DNA of 64,000 nt from Paenibacillus polysaccharolyticus (GCF_900102085.1 NZ_FMVM01000008.1:62001-126000), one strand, 5' to 3'. Positions 9,214-18,344 are shown, numbered from the stretch's first letter. The notes: generated from the sequence alone by a model not told the origin. Numbers and translations are program-made.

Positions 9214-10161
9214 TTGTTGCCTTTGTACTATGAAGCTTATGGTTTACGCTGGTTGAGTCAGATTCCGATGCCTGAGTTGCAGCGCGCAACTCTGACTGCT
9301 GAAACGCAGCAGGATGTCGCTGATGTACAGATCGAGTCTTTTGATCTGGCAGGGTTATGGGAGAAATGGGATGTTGGTAGCGACAACTTTGTGGCGCGAG
9401 ACGGTTGTCTTTTTTTCAGAATAGAAGATACGGGTCTTTTTTTCATGGAGCATGGCAAAAGAATCGTTGTCTCTCAAGTATCTGGTGCCGATCCGAAAAA
9501 AGTCAGGCTGTTTATCCTCGGGACATGCATGTCCGTGATTATGATGCAGCGTGGTATTCTTCCTCTGCACGGAAGCGCAGTTGTGATTGATGGTTGGGCC
9601 TACGCGTTCGTTGGGCATTCTGGCGCGGGAAAGTCTACGTTGTCGGCGGCACTAGCCTCACGCGGATATCCTCTTCTCACCGATGATGTGGTAGCCTTGA
9701 ACTGGGATGCTGGAGGCAGAGCGATCGTATCCCCCGGATATCCCCAGCAGAAATTATGGCAACCCAGTCTGGAAGGCTTCGGAATGAAGCAGCAGGATTA
9801 TGCAACGGTACATGCTGAAATTACGAAATACGCCATACCGGTTCAGCACTACTTTCACGAGAGGGCTGTTCCACTTGGGGGAATCTACGAACTTGTACCT
9901 GAGCCGGACCAGGAATCTGGTTCTGTGCATTTGCAGGAGGTAAGTGGTCTGGAACGTCTGCACTTGCTCTGCTCTCATACCTTTCGCGGTGGACTGGTGA
10001 ATCGCCAAGGACTCGCTCAATGGTTGTTTGAAACAGCTTCAAGACTTTCAGCCAGTGTGGAGATTAACAGAATTAGCAGAACGGGGCACCATTTTACAGC
10101 ATTTGAAATGGTGGATCGGATCATTAATCATATACGCAAAGGAGTGCAGATAGAAATATGA
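9214..10161 (+). CDS. HprK-like lasso peptide kinase (protein K)
   Basis: This protein of about 315 residues is related to HPr kinase/phosphorylase. It has the LHGSAVV strand (His119), a Walker A loop GHSGAGKST (residues 134-142) and the TDDVV segment of the catalytic region. Members adjacent to lasso precursors (PadeK, ThcoK) phosphorylate the C-terminal Ser of the precursor. The precursor here ends in Ser, so that is the expected reaction. The likely start is TTG 9214, eight nt after AAGGAGG; the upstream ATG at 9196 would place the ribosome site inside the gene. The stop overlaps the B1 start (ATGA). The role is inferred from family and context. Confidence 0.88.
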   Translation: MLPLYYEAYGLRWLSQIPMPELQRATLTAETQQDVADVQIESFDLAGLWEKWDVGSDNFVARDGCLFFRIEDTGLFFMEHGKRIVVSQVSGADPKKVRLFILGTCMSVIMMQRGILPLHGSAVVIDGWAYAFVGHSGAGKSTLSAALASRGYPLLTDDVVALNWDAGGRAIVSPGYPQQKLWQPSLEGFGMKQQDYATVHAEITKYAIPVQHYFHERAVPLGGIYELVPEPDQESGSVHLQEVSGLERLHLLCSHTFRGGLVNRQGLAQWLFETASRLSASVEINRISRTGHHFTAFEMVDRIINHIRKGVQIEI

Positions 10162-10457
10162 CAGCAATTACACCTATCGATGCGAATGACGTCGTAATCC
10201 AGAAGGATGGCAACTTGGTCAGTGATATGGGTGGCGAAAAGGTGATGATGAGCATCAGTTCCGGGAAATATTACAATCTGGGAAGTACAGGCGGACGAAT
10301 CTGGGAACTGATTGCAGAAGAGAGAACGCTGAATGAATTGATTGAGACGCTTGCTACAGAATATGACATTCAGGCAGAACAATGCCGTGATCAGGTTGTG
10401 GCTTTTTTGGAACATCTCTCACGTGAAGGTTTAATCAACATTTCGCGCGGAGTGTAG
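10158..10457 (+). CDS. PqqD-like leader-recognition protein (lasso B1)
   Basis: This 99-residue PqqD/RRE-type protein has the typical YYNLGSTGGRIWELIAEERTLNELIETLATEYDI pattern, shown here across its strand-helix core (roughly residues 35-70). Split B1 proteins bind the leader peptide and present it to the B2 protease. The ATG overlaps the kinase stop by 4 nt, and B2 begins 4 nt after its own stop. Its length and position between K and B2 match paeninodin-type clusters. Confidence 0.9.
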   Translation: MTAITPIDANDVVIQKDGNLVSDMGGEKVMMSISSGKYYNLGSTGGRIWELIAEERTLNELIETLATEYDIQAEQCRDQVVAFLEHLSREGLINISRGV

Positions 10458-10461
10458 GAAC

Positions 10462-10944
10462 ATGTTTCGTAAAGTGAAGTCCTATTTCTCGCTTCCAGGT
10501 ACGATAAGGCGTTTGGTATGGGAAGCTTATATCCTGCTAGGATGGGCTAGAGTGCAAAAGGCAAGACCGTTTGCCAAAATTGCTCCGAGGCTTGGTACAC
10601 CTATGGTCGAAACACCTGTTACTGGATTGAATCGGACTCAAGTGGCGGAAATAAGAAACATATCGAAAGCCGTTATGATTGCTAGTAAATATACGTTTTG
10701 GGAAAGCCAATGTCTTGTTATGGCGATAGCTGCAATGAAAATGCTGGAACGGCGTAATATCGCGAGTACATTATATATGGGTACCGCAAGGAATAAGCAA
10801 GGACAACTGATGGCACACGCCTGGCTACGAAGTGGAAAACTGATCGTAACTGGAGCAGATACGATGGATCAATATACGGTCGTCGGCGTGTTTGGCAAAC
10901 GATGTCCTGAGAAGGGATCTGGAGAGATTGTCTATGACGCATGA
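10462..10944 (+). CDS. Lasso leader peptidase (transglutaminase-like, B2)
   Basis: This 160-residue protein has the B2 (McjB C-terminal-like) transglutaminase fold. The catalytic Cys84 lies in WESQCLVMA, His119 in MAHAWL and an Asp at about 133 in VTGAD, giving a Cys-His-Asp triad. With B1 it should cut the leader after Thr21-Met22 to free Ala1 for ring closure. It overlaps the next gene by 11 nt. It carries no signal peptide and therefore acts in the cytoplasm. Confidence 0.88.
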   Translation: MFRKVKSYFSLPGTIRRLVWEAYILLGWARVQKARPFAKIAPRLGTPMVETPVTGLNRTQVAEIRNISKAVMIASKYTFWESQCLVMAIAAMKMLERRNIASTLYMGTARNKQGQLMAHAWLRSGKLIVTGADTMDQYTVVGVFGKRCPEKGSGEIVYDA

Positions 10945-12130
10945 AACTGAACTGTATTCCACAGGGTTTCCGAAGGAGCTCAAGCTAATCTTGAGCCTGC
11001 TTAGAGATGATCTGGCAGATCTGACTTCCGAGGAGATCAAGGGCCGACTGCACGAGATGGATTGGCCACTTTTTTTACAACTTGTGGTCCATCATCGTCT
11101 GTATTCTATTATTTATGTGAAATTAAAAATGCTGGATCTGCGGTTTATTCCCGAAGCAGTTTTAGGGAGTTTGAAACAGCAGTATACGATTAATACCTTC
11201 CGTATGTTACATTTAACAGCCGAGATGGAGCAAGTGTGTGGAGCATTTCGGGAGCGTGGCATTCGCACGATTACACTGAAAGGGCCTGCTCTGGCTCATG
11301 ATTTGTACGGAGATGTGTCCATGCGGACTTCGAAAGACCTGGATATTTTAATTCCAGTTCAGAATGTGGAGGAAGCTGGGCGTATTCTTGTCAACCTTGG
11401 TTACCAGTGCAAAGAAGGAGAAAGGGCGCTTACTTTTCGTAGCTGGAAGTGGCGGGAGCATCATATCTGTTATGTTCATCCGGTCAAACGTACTCAAGTG
11501 GAGATCCATTGGCGGCTTAACCCTGATTCTGGCCGGGAAACGGAGTTTGAACTATTGTGGAAACGAAGCCGATTCAGTTCGTACACCCAGACACCTGTAC
11601 GTATGCTTGAAAGAGAGGATTTATGGGTTTATTTAGTGACGCATGGTGCAAGACACGGCTGGTTCAGACTGCGGTGGTTACTGGATATCGATCAGATGAT
11701 TCGTTCGATGCCGCTCGATATGAAAAAGGTAGAACGTCGTTTGAAAGCAGAAGGGCGTCTAGCCATCGGTTCCCAGACATTACATCTCGTTTCGGATCTG
11801 TTGCATACCCCGCTGGGCGATTCGTATTTATCGATTATGGCTACGCGTGAGCGCATGGGAAAGCGACTGGCGAGAGAAGGCGCGCTGTTTATGAACGAAA
11901 TGTTAGACAGTCCAGAAGAGCTACACAACTATTCATCATATTTATTCTCTCTTCGTAGTACGAGGCAAAAATGGTTTTTCTTTATTGAGCGGTTATATCC
12001 AAGTACTTGGGACGTGCATCAATTCCCGCTACCACGTTCCCTGTTTTTTCTGTATTTTCCGTTACGTCCATTTCTCTGGTTCTGGCGGCGCTTCAAAAAA
12101 AGCACGATGGCAGAGAGGGGAAAGGTATGA
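10934..12130 (+). CDS. Nucleotidyltransferase family protein of the lasso cluster (N)
   Basis: This 398-residue protein belongs to the NTP_transf_5-like group. It has the KGPALAHDLYGD segment followed by KDLDILI, where Asp135 and Asp137 form the metal-binding DxD pair of the polymerase-beta nucleotidyltransferase fold. Such genes accompany several kinase-containing lasso clusters. In the pseudomycoidin system the homologue acts on the phosphorylated peptide tail, so a second elaboration of phospho-Ser23 is plausible here. The start at 10934 (MTHETEL) fits the GGAGAG site and overlaps B2. The stop overlaps the exporter start (ATGA). The precise donor and product are unknown. Confidence 0.8.
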   Translation: MTHETELYSTGFPKELKLILSLLRDDLADLTSEEIKGRLHEMDWPLFLQLVVHHRLYSIIYVKLKMLDLRFIPEAVLGSLKQQYTINTFRMLHLTAEMEQVCGAFRERGIRTITLKGPALAHDLYGDVSMRTSKDLDILIPVQNVEEAGRILVNLGYQCKEGERALTFRSWKWREHHICYVHPVKRTQVEIHWRLNPDSGRETEFELLWKRSRFSSYTQTPVRMLEREDLWVYLVTHGARHGWFRLRWLLDIDQMIRSMPLDMKKVERRLKAEGRLAIGSQTLHLVSDLLHTPLGDSYLSIMATRERMGKRLAREGALFMNEMLDSPEELHNYSSYLFSLRSTRQKWFFFIERLYPSTWDVHQFPLPRSLFFLYFPLRPFLWFWRRFKKSTMAERGKV

Positions 12131-13947
12131 TCTCCGAGTTAAATTATTTCATGCGAAAACTGCATCATATTTCTGGGCCTATTTTATATTGGAATCTGCT
12201 AGCTATGATCTTGATTGGTTTAATGGAAGGAATCGGCATATACATGCTTGTTCCTATGTTAAGTTTAATTGGTGTTTTTGAGATGGGCTCTTCTGGTATA
12301 CATATCCCCTGGTTAACGGAGCTACTCCACCGATTCTCGGAAAATGGTCAATTGCTACTTGTTTTACTGGCTTTTGTATTTATCCTCTCAGGACAGGCAT
12401 GGATGCAGCGACTGCAGACGATCCGCAATACCCGTATTCAGCAGCAATTCATACGAACGCTGCGCTTGGAAACCTACAGTGCATTACTTCGGGCACGGTG
12501 GTCTTTTTTTCTCCAAAAACGAAAATCCGATTTCAACCATATATTAACCACAGAACTTGCCAGGGTAAGTCAGGGAACAAGTCTAGTCCTGCAGATGGCA
12601 GCCTCGCTGATTTTTACAGCGATTCAGATTGGGCTGGCTTTCTGGTTATCCGCAAAGCTCACAACGCTTGTACTTGTCAGTGGTTTGTTGTTATTTGTAT
12701 TACTAAGAAAGTTTGTTAGGCGTGCCAAACAGATTGGAGATCAGACTTCCGAATTCTCGCAGAGCTACTACTACGGGATCACGGAGCATTTCAACGGAAT
12801 TAAGGATATTAAGAGCAATATGCTGGAAAGTTCGCATATCCGCTGGTTTGATCGCATATGTAGCCAAATTGAACGTAATGTGGTGCAGTTTAGTCAATTA
12901 AATACAGGTACACAGCTCATTCATCGGGTGTCAGCGGCGATAATCATTGCGGCGTTTATTTACCTTTCTTTACAGGTGATGTCGGTGCCACCAGCCAACC
13001 TGTTATTAATTATTTTGATTTTTTCGCGATTATGGCCAAGGTTTACTGCGATTCAGTCTAATCTGGAGTACATTAGTTCAATGTTGCCGGCATTTCGGAT
13101 CGTGAGAGAGTTGAAGGATCAAACGGAGAAAAACTGTGAGATCCGTGAATCAAGGAAAGAGATAGGTACACCTGCTTCCCAGCCTATTGCTCCAATCGAT
13201 CTGGTAAAAAGCATCGTGTGTGAGGATGTGGATTACCGTTATGAGGGAAGTGACACGTATGCATTAAAGAATGTGCAAGCATGTATTCCTGCTCAAGGTA
13301 TGACTGCTATTGTTGGGAAGTCGGGGGCTGGTAAAAGCACATTTGTTGATCTGATCATGGGTCTGGTGAAGCCTGAGAGTGGTCGTATCCTGATTGATGG
13401 AAAACCCTTGACTGAGGAACAGTTATTGAACTGGAGAAGTTCGATCGGGTATGTCTCACAAGATCCTTTTTTGTTCCATACCAGCATTCGTGAGAACTTA
13501 CGTCTGGTTGATCCGGATGCAAGTGAAGAACAGATGTGGCGGGCACTCCAATTTTCTTCTTCCGCTTCATTCGTTCGCAAGCTTCCGCAAGGTCTGGATA
13601 CCATTATAGGTGATCGTGGCATACGCCTGTCCGGTGGAGAGCGTCAGCGTCTTGTACTGGCTCGGACCATGCTTCGTAACCCTTCTGTACTGGTACTGGA
13701 TGAAGCCACAAGTGCACTGGACAGTGAAAATGAACAGCATATCCATGAAGCGATCGAACGATTAAAGGGACACGTCACAATTATCGTCATTGCACATCGA
13801 CTCTCCACGATCCGAACAGCAGACCGTGTCATCGTTTTGGAAGAAGGGCGGGTCATCCAAGAAGGCGGATATCAGCAATTATCTATGGATTCGTCAGGCA
13901 CTTTCAGCAAACTGCTTCATATGCAAGCTGGTGCTGCTGGACAGTAA
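12127..13947 (+). CDS. ABC exporter of the lasso peptide (protein D)
   Basis: This 606-residue half-transporter has an N-terminal membrane domain of about six helices (residues ~20-320) fused to an ATPase domain. The ATPase has Walker A GKSGAGKST (from residue 397), the LSGGERQR signature (from 501), Walker B VLVLDEATSALD and the H-loop IAHR. A homodimer should export the mature peptide and can provide self-immunity. The start at 12127 is in frame with a longer open frame, but it has GAGAGGGGAAAGG directly upstream and overlaps the stop of N. It is the last gene of the operon, with a bidirectional terminator 60 nt later. Confidence 0.93.
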   Translation: MISELNYFMRKLHHISGPILYWNLLAMILIGLMEGIGIYMLVPMLSLIGVFEMGSSGIHIPWLTELLHRFSENGQLLLVLLAFVFILSGQAWMQRLQTIRNTRIQQQFIRTLRLETYSALLRARWSFFLQKRKSDFNHILTTELARVSQGTSLVLQMAASLIFTAIQIGLAFWLSAKLTTLVLVSGLLLFVLLRKFVRRAKQIGDQTSEFSQSYYYGITEHFNGIKDIKSNMLESSHIRWFDRICSQIERNVVQFSQLNTGTQLIHRVSAAIIIAAFIYLSLQVMSVPPANLLLIILIFSRLWPRFTAIQSNLEYISSMLPAFRIVRELKDQTEKNCEIRESRKEIGTPASQPIAPIDLVKSIVCEDVDYRYEGSDTYALKNVQACIPAQGMTAIVGKSGAGKSTFVDLIMGLVKPESGRILIDGKPLTEEQLLNWRSSIGYVSQDPFLFHTSIRENLRLVDPDASEEQMWRALQFSSSASFVRKLPQGLDTIIGDRGIRLSGGERQRLVLARTMLRNPSVLVLDEATSALDSENEQHIHEAIERLKGHVTIIVIAHRLSTIRTADRVIVLEEGRVIQEGGYQQLSMDSSGTFSKLLHMQAGAAGQ

Positions 13948-14004
13948 ACCATAAATTGTATTCTTATTAACGAATTAAAGAGAAGCGAGTGTTACTAGAA
14001 TGAA

Positions 14005-14034
14005 AAAAGGCGTGCCGCAGAGGGACGCCTTTCA
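14005..14034. terminator. Bidirectional terminator between lasso exporter and cysC
   Basis: AAAGGCGT and ACGCCTTT form an 8-bp perfect stem with an 11-nt loop. It is preceded by an A run and followed by a T-rich stretch, so it can work for both convergent genes. Confidence 0.75.
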
Positions 14035-14059
14035 TATCTTTATTATTTCTTGAATTGAA

Positions 14060-14698
14060 TTAATAAGTCAGAGATGAGTTGGTCTGTACAGGAAGATGTA
14101 AGGCACCGATTCGTTGCAGATGTTGCACAATTTCTTGAACAGCTTCCTCAATGTTGCATTGTTCGGTATCAATGACGAATGAAGGGGAGGTTGGAATATC
14201 GTAGGGAGCAGATATACCAGTAAAATGAGGGATTTCACCTTTGCGAGCTTTTTTGTAGAGTCCCTTGGGATCACGCCGTTCACATTCTTCAATAGAACAA
14301 CGAACATAGACCTCAATGAAATCCTCCGGTTCAAACAGCTGCCTGACCATCTCCCGATCCTGTGCGTGGGGGGAAATGAATGCCGAAAGCACAAGTAGTC
14401 CCGCATCTACCATCAACTTGCTTACTTCTCCGATTCGACGCAGGTTTTCCTGGCGATCTGCAGCGGTGAAACCGAGATCCCGATTCAATCCATGCCGTAC
14501 ATTATCACCATCAAGCACATAACAGCGAACACCTTGTTCATGCAGGGTTCTCTCCAGTGCAAAGGCAATGGAGGATTTGCCCGCTCCGGATAAACCTGTA
14601 AACCATATCGTGCGACTGCGATGACCGTTGTTATTCTCCCGATCCTGTCGATTTAGACTCGATGCTTGCCAAGTAATATGACGATCTTCCTTCGACAT
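14060..14698 (-). CDS. cysC: Adenylylsulfate (APS) kinase
   Basis: This 212-residue CysC has the P-loop GLSGAGKSS (residues 35-43), [16 protein letters not shown], the [10 protein letters not shown] segment and [18 protein letters not shown], all hallmarks of APS kinase. It converts APS plus ATP to PAPS, the sulfate donor of sulfotransferases. It stands alone without ATP sulfurylase or PAPS reductase genes. It ends 112 nt from the lasso exporter in convergent orientation and has its own ribosome site AAGAGGTGGG. Its position suggests it serves the cluster's sulfotransferase, although general sulfate assimilation is an alternative. Confidence 0.93.
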   Translation of the reverse strand: MSKEDRHITWQASSLNRQDRENNNGHRSRTIWFTGLSGAGKSSIAFALERTLHEQGVRCYVLDGDNVRHGLNRDLGFTAADRQENLRRIGEVSKLMVDAGLLVLSAFISPHAQDREMVRQLFEPEDFIEVYVRCSIEECERRDPKGLYKKARKGEIPHFTGISAPYDIPTSPSFVIDTEQCNIEEAVQEIVQHLQRIGALHLPVQTNSSLTY

Positions 14699-14846
14699 GT
14701 TATCCCACCTCTTTTCAACTAATCCTATGTATAATATTTTAACATATTTGCTAGATTATAGACCATGAAAATTATCCGCCAAAGAAGCGTGAACCGTCTG
14801 TATATCGGGTATAGATGTTATACACAGAGAGCAGGAGGACAAGATC

Positions 14847-15254
14847 ATGAGTGACAACATTCAAAATATTCAGGTAGGGTTCATATGCCCTGATTGCGGG
14901 CAGGAAGTGAACACCTATTTTGTGCAGCAACAAGTGAACACAGTTCGCTGCGAAGGCTGCAATCGGGCTTATACACTCATGAAACCGACGATCGGAGATG
15001 AAATTTTGCTGGATTGGGAGCAGGAGGCTCTATATCATAAATTACGTGCAGAACGCTCTGAAAAGGACAATCATAACATGTCAGCACTCATCATCAAAGT
15101 GATAGAGCTTCTAACCTGGAGGGATCAAGGGGACGGTCAGACTCGTGCAATCCAGACGGTAAAAGATTGGCTGGCTACCAGCGGTAAACCTCAGACTTTA
15201 CTTGAGCTTTTCCATCAACCAACGCAGTCCTCACGCGAGAATAAACGGATATAA
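14847..15254 (+). CDS. Small zinc-ribbon protein, function unknown
   Basis: This 135-residue protein has an N-terminal CPDCG...CEGC zinc ribbon (residues ~14-38), followed by a helical, charged domain. It has a good ribosome site (GCAGGAGG). I do not recognise the family beyond the metal site. It is cytoplasmic, with no signal or membrane segment. It is divergent from cysC, with a 148-nt AT-rich gap that should hold both promoters; no confident -35/-10 pair was assigned. Confidence 0.7.
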   Translation: MSDNIQNIQVGFICPDCGQEVNTYFVQQQVNTVRCEGCNRAYTLMKPTIGDEILLDWEQEALYHKLRAERSEKDNHNMSALIIKVIELLTWRDQGDGQTRAIQTVKDWLATSGKPQTLLELFHQPTQSSRENKRI

Positions 15255-15353
15255 CGCTAATGATTACATAATATAGACGCTCTTGCGGCATATTACCTGA
15301 AGGTGTTTGTGACCATTAAACAAACTGAAATTTCAGGGACAGGAGCGGATAAC

Positions 15354-16133
15354 ATGAAGCGAACGGTGCTATATCTGCTGCTCGGCTTGTTCACCATTAG
15401 CATGCTGGCATCGCAGGCAGAAGCATCTCCCATTAATGGAGCATACCACTTTGGCTTTAAAAAAAGTCAGAATGGCGAACTGCCTTCCATTGATCAGGAA
15501 GGTTTCAAGTCTATTTTGGAGCATAATCATGCCATTTTCTTGGGGGATACCAAACAAAAGGAACTGTATCTGACTTTTGATAATGGGTATGAGAATGGGT
15601 TCACACCTGCAATACTGGATGTGTTGCGAGCGAAGAAGGTGCCGGCAGCTTTCTTTGTTACAGGACATTATTTGAAGGATCAGCCGGATCTTGTCAAACG
15701 TATGGCTGCCGAAGGGCACATTGTCGGGAACCATTCCTGGAGTCATCCGGACATGACTCGAATTTCCAATACACAAATTAAAGAGGAACTGGAAAAAGTG
15801 AAATCTGAAGTGCACCGTCTCACGGGGCAACAGGCTACATTTTTGCGGCCACCTCGCGGTATTTTCAACAATCGTACACTTGCTGAGAGTTATGCTCAGG
15901 GATATGTCAATGTGTTTTGGTCTGTAGCCTATAAGGATTGGGACACGAATGTACAGCGTGGTGCACAGTATGCTCATCAACAGGTGCTGAAACAGCTTCA
16001 TCCGGGGGCTGTCATCTTGCTACATTCCGTTTCGAAAGACAATACGGAGGCACTTGGAGCAATCATTGATGAGGCACGCAAGCAAGGTTATGCATTCAAA
16101 AGTCTGGACGATCTGAAGACCAGAACCTATTAA
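15354..16133 (+). CDS. pdaA: Peptidoglycan N-acetylmuramic acid deacetylase PdaA
   Basis: This secreted NodB-type polysaccharide deacetylase of about 259 residues has a signal peptide (MKRTVLYLLLGLFTISMLAS, then QAEA-S). The PdaA-specific GAYHFGFKKSQNGELP start of the mature part is followed by the catalytic motifs TFDNGY, HSWSHP, RPPRG and LLHS. PdaA removes the acetyl group from MurNAc on the way to muramic delta-lactam in spore cortex, which is needed for germination. I chose the ATG at 15354, with AGGAGCGG upstream, rather than the longer frame at 15303, because it gives a clean signal peptide. Confidence 0.92.
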   Translation: MKRTVLYLLLGLFTISMLASQAEASPINGAYHFGFKKSQNGELPSIDQEGFKSILEHNHAIFLGDTKQKELYLTFDNGYENGFTPAILDVLRAKKVPAAFFVTGHYLKDQPDLVKRMAAEGHIVGNHSWSHPDMTRISNTQIKEELEKVKSEVHRLTGQQATFLRPPRGIFNNRTLAESYAQGYVNVFWSVAYKDWDTNVQRGAQYAHQQVLKQLHPGAVILLHSVSKDNTEALGAIIDEARKQGYAFKSLDDLKTRTY

Positions 16134-16232
16134 CGATCAGATCAAGCGGGCAAGACGAGCATGGATTAAGTTAGTTTTAGTTGAGGTCTGGGTATCAAAG
16201 AAAATAAGCTTATTTAGTTGTCATCCCCAACC

Positions 16233-16278
16233 AAATAAAGGACATGCCTAGCAATCTGCTGAGCATGCCCTTTATTTG
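16233..16278. terminator. Bidirectional terminator between pdaA and degV
   Basis: AAATAAAGGACATGC pairs with GCATGCCCTTTATTT around a 15-nt loop. The A/T-rich ends give a T tract on either strand, which suits the convergent genes. Confidence 0.85.
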
Positions 16279-16293
16279 TTGTTACCATTCGTC

Positions 16294-17142
16294 CTAATGA
16301 ATCGTGTTATAGATTATTCCGGTCGTTTTGGGTCCGCAATGACTGCAAACGACGCAACCTGCCGTAGTTAATTCTACGCGCGCTCCGGTTTGCTCCTGCA
16401 GCGTCTTTTTCAGGTTTAACGCATCTTCCTCAGCCATGGTATGAACAACGATCACTAAATCCCGATCAATCTGTTCTTTATTGCTGAGCGTATTTTGCAA
16501 CATTTGTTCCAGCGCCTTTTCTCGTTTACCGCGTACTTTGTAGGCGGGGGACATCTTACCATCGGTTACCCGAATGACGGGACGGATTTTAAGTAGGCTA
16601 CCAATCAGATTTTGCATACCGGAGCAACGTCCGCCTTTATACAAGTATTCCAGAGTATCGATAACAAACTCTGTACGCACCGTTGGTTTCATGGCTTCAA
16701 TCTGTTGCGTAATCTCAGCCAGCGTTTTTCCTTGTTCTGCTGCATACACAGCTTTCATTACCATCAAGCCAATGCCTGAGGAGAGATTTTTGGAATCCAC
16801 TACAGAGATGCGCCCCTCTGGAAATTCAGAACTGGCGAGCAGAGCGTTCTGATAGGTTGAAGAAAGCTCTGAAGATAAGGAGATGTAAAAAATATCGTCG
16901 CCTTGTTCTATGTAAGGTTGAAATGCGGTCATGAAATCAGCGGGTGAAGGTGCTGCTGTTTTGGGCAGAGAACCATGGCGACTTACACGTTCGTACAATT
17001 GCTCCGGTTTGATCTCTTGTCCGTCCTTCAGGGATTCTCCACCAAACACCACATACAAAGGAATGATGCCGATTTCGTACTGCTGGATCCACTCCGGAGC
17101 CAGATCACTGGTGCTGTCCGCAAAAATTTTAATTCGTGGCAT
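16294..17142 (-). CDS. DegV family fatty-acid-binding protein
   Basis: This 282-residue protein has the DegV pattern: N-terminal KIFADSTSDL, the lipid-binding SLPKTAAPSPADF and SSELSSTYQNA motifs, VVDSKNLSSGIGLMV, YLYKGGRCSG and C-terminal CGPKTTG. DegV proteins bind a long-chain fatty acid; the FakB members hand it to the FakA kinase for phospholipid synthesis. No fakA gene is adjacent. It is a single-gene unit with a GGAGATTG ribosome site upstream of the ATG. Confidence 0.92.
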   Translation of the reverse strand: MPRIKIFADSTSDLAPEWIQQYEIGIIPLYVVFGGESLKDGQEIKPEQLYERVSRHGSLPKTAAPSPADFMTAFQPYIEQGDDIFYISLSSELSSTYQNALLASSEFPEGRISVVDSKNLSSGIGLMVMKAVYAAEQGKTLAEITQQIEAMKPTVRTEFVIDTLEYLYKGGRCSGMQNLIGSLLKIRPVIRVTDGKMSPAYKVRGKREKALEQMLQNTLSNKEQIDRDLVIVVHTMAEEDALNLKKTLQEQTGARVELTTAGCVVCSHCGPKTTGIIYNTIH

Positions 17143-17253
17143 GTCAATCTCCTTTTGAATTCAAATATTTGGTCATTCATATGTTAAGTATAACGGGGCA
17201 AAGGTTAAGCCACCTAGCTTAATTATAAAGAACCGGGGCTCTCAAGGAAAGCA

Positions 17254-17673
17254 TTACGTCAAGTATATACCGCCAAGTACAAGCACTGTGAAAAACAAAA
17301 TAAGTAGTCCACTCAGAATCGTGCCAATAACGGCAAAGACTTTCTTGCGATTTTGGAGCGCTAATCCAATAATCCCAAGAATGAGGCCGATGAGATTAAA
17401 AACCAGGCAGACAAGAAAAGCCAAAGAACCTAGAACGAATGCCGGATGAATAGCGAGTTCTTCCCGGCTGATTGACGATCCGAGGAGTTCAATGGAGTTA
17501 TTCAGTACAAGAGACATCAACACAAATGTTACGAGATGCCCTAGAAAACCAACCAGTCCAATAACAAAACTTGCGATCCCCGGCCCTGAATGTTTGAGAG
17601 GTATTCCATTGATTTCTGCTGATTCTGGCGGGAGTGTATAGTCATCTGAGTTTGGTGAATTGTAATTATTCAT
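17254..17673 (-). CDS. Small membrane protein, DUF4190-like
   Basis: This 139-residue protein has a hydrophilic N-terminus (YNSPNSDDYTLPPESAEING) and three to four hydrophobic segments. These include GIASFVIGLVGFLGHLVTFV and LIGLILGIIGLALQNRKK, which carry the repeated glycine pattern of DUF4190/DUF4064-type proteins. The function is unknown. It is preceded by AAGGAGGTAGTG, an excellent ribosome site. Confidence 0.72.
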   Translation of the reverse strand: MNNYNSPNSDDYTLPPESAEINGIPLKHSGPGIASFVIGLVGFLGHLVTFVLMSLVLNNSIELLGSSISREELAIHPAFVLGSLAFLVCLVFNLIGLILGIIGLALQNRKKVFAVIGTILSGLLILFFTVLVLGGIYLT

Positions 17674-17857
17674 AAGGGTACACTACCTCCTTAAAAGATA
17701 TCATGATTTGTATAGGATACTGAATGTTTATTACCCTGTATAGTGTCCAGCGATTCTAGATTAGATATTCATAAGGCATTTCTTTTACTTTAGAGCTTGA
17801 ATTCGCTACAATATATGGAGTAATGGCGTTCGAAACGAATCAAGGGAGAGAGTGGAT

Positions 17858-18244
17858 ATGCAACGGAGATGGATGATGCTTGGAGCCGTATTAACGATGT
17901 TGTCGGTGGCTATTGGTGCATTCGGTGCACATATGCTTAAGGACAAAATTGGTGCAAGTGCAATTGCTACATACGAAACAGGGGTACAATACCACATGAT
18001 TCATGCGCTTGCTTTGCTAATTGTAGGATTAACTGCTGGGCAGCTCGGAGCATCAACGAAGCTGAAATGGGCAGCGCGTTTGCTTTTCGCGGGTATCATC
18101 ATTTTTTCAGGAAGCCTCTATGTACTTAGCATCTCGGGTATCAAAATTTTAGGAGCGGTCACACCGATCGGTGGCGTAGCTTTTATTGCTGGCTGGCTGC
18201 TGTTTGCAATGGATGTCTGGCAACGGGGCAAGACCAGTCTGTAG
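17858..18244 (+). CDS. DUF423 membrane protein (YwdK-like)
   Basis: This 128-residue integral membrane protein has four hydrophobic segments and the DUF423 signature GAFGAHMLKDK, ETGVQYHMIHALALL and SGSLYVLSI near the end. The function is unknown. I prefer the ATG at 17858, 7-8 nt after GGGAGAG, over the GTG at 17852, which is too close to that site. It is monocistronic with its own terminator. Confidence 0.88.
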   Translation: MQRRWMMLGAVLTMLSVAIGAFGAHMLKDKIGASAIATYETGVQYHMIHALALLIVGLTAGQLGASTKLKWAARLLFAGIIIFSGSLYVLSISGIKILGAVTPIGGVAFIAGWLLFAMDVWQRGKTSL

Positions 18245-18274
18245 CAGTCTTTGTTACAAGAATAATCGTATAAC

Positions 18275-18328
18275 AAAAGCAACCTGTGCCCGAATGTTTA
18301 CCGCATTCCAGATCAGGTTGCTTTTTTT
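18275..18328. terminator. Terminator between the DUF423 gene and the phage-derived locus
   Basis: AAAAGCAACCTG pairs with CAGGTTGCTTTT across a ~25-nt loop, with seven Ts after it. It lies between convergent genes and marks the left boundary between ordinary chromosome and the tail locus. Confidence 0.8.
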
Positions 18329-18344
18329 GTTTGAATCTTTAAGG

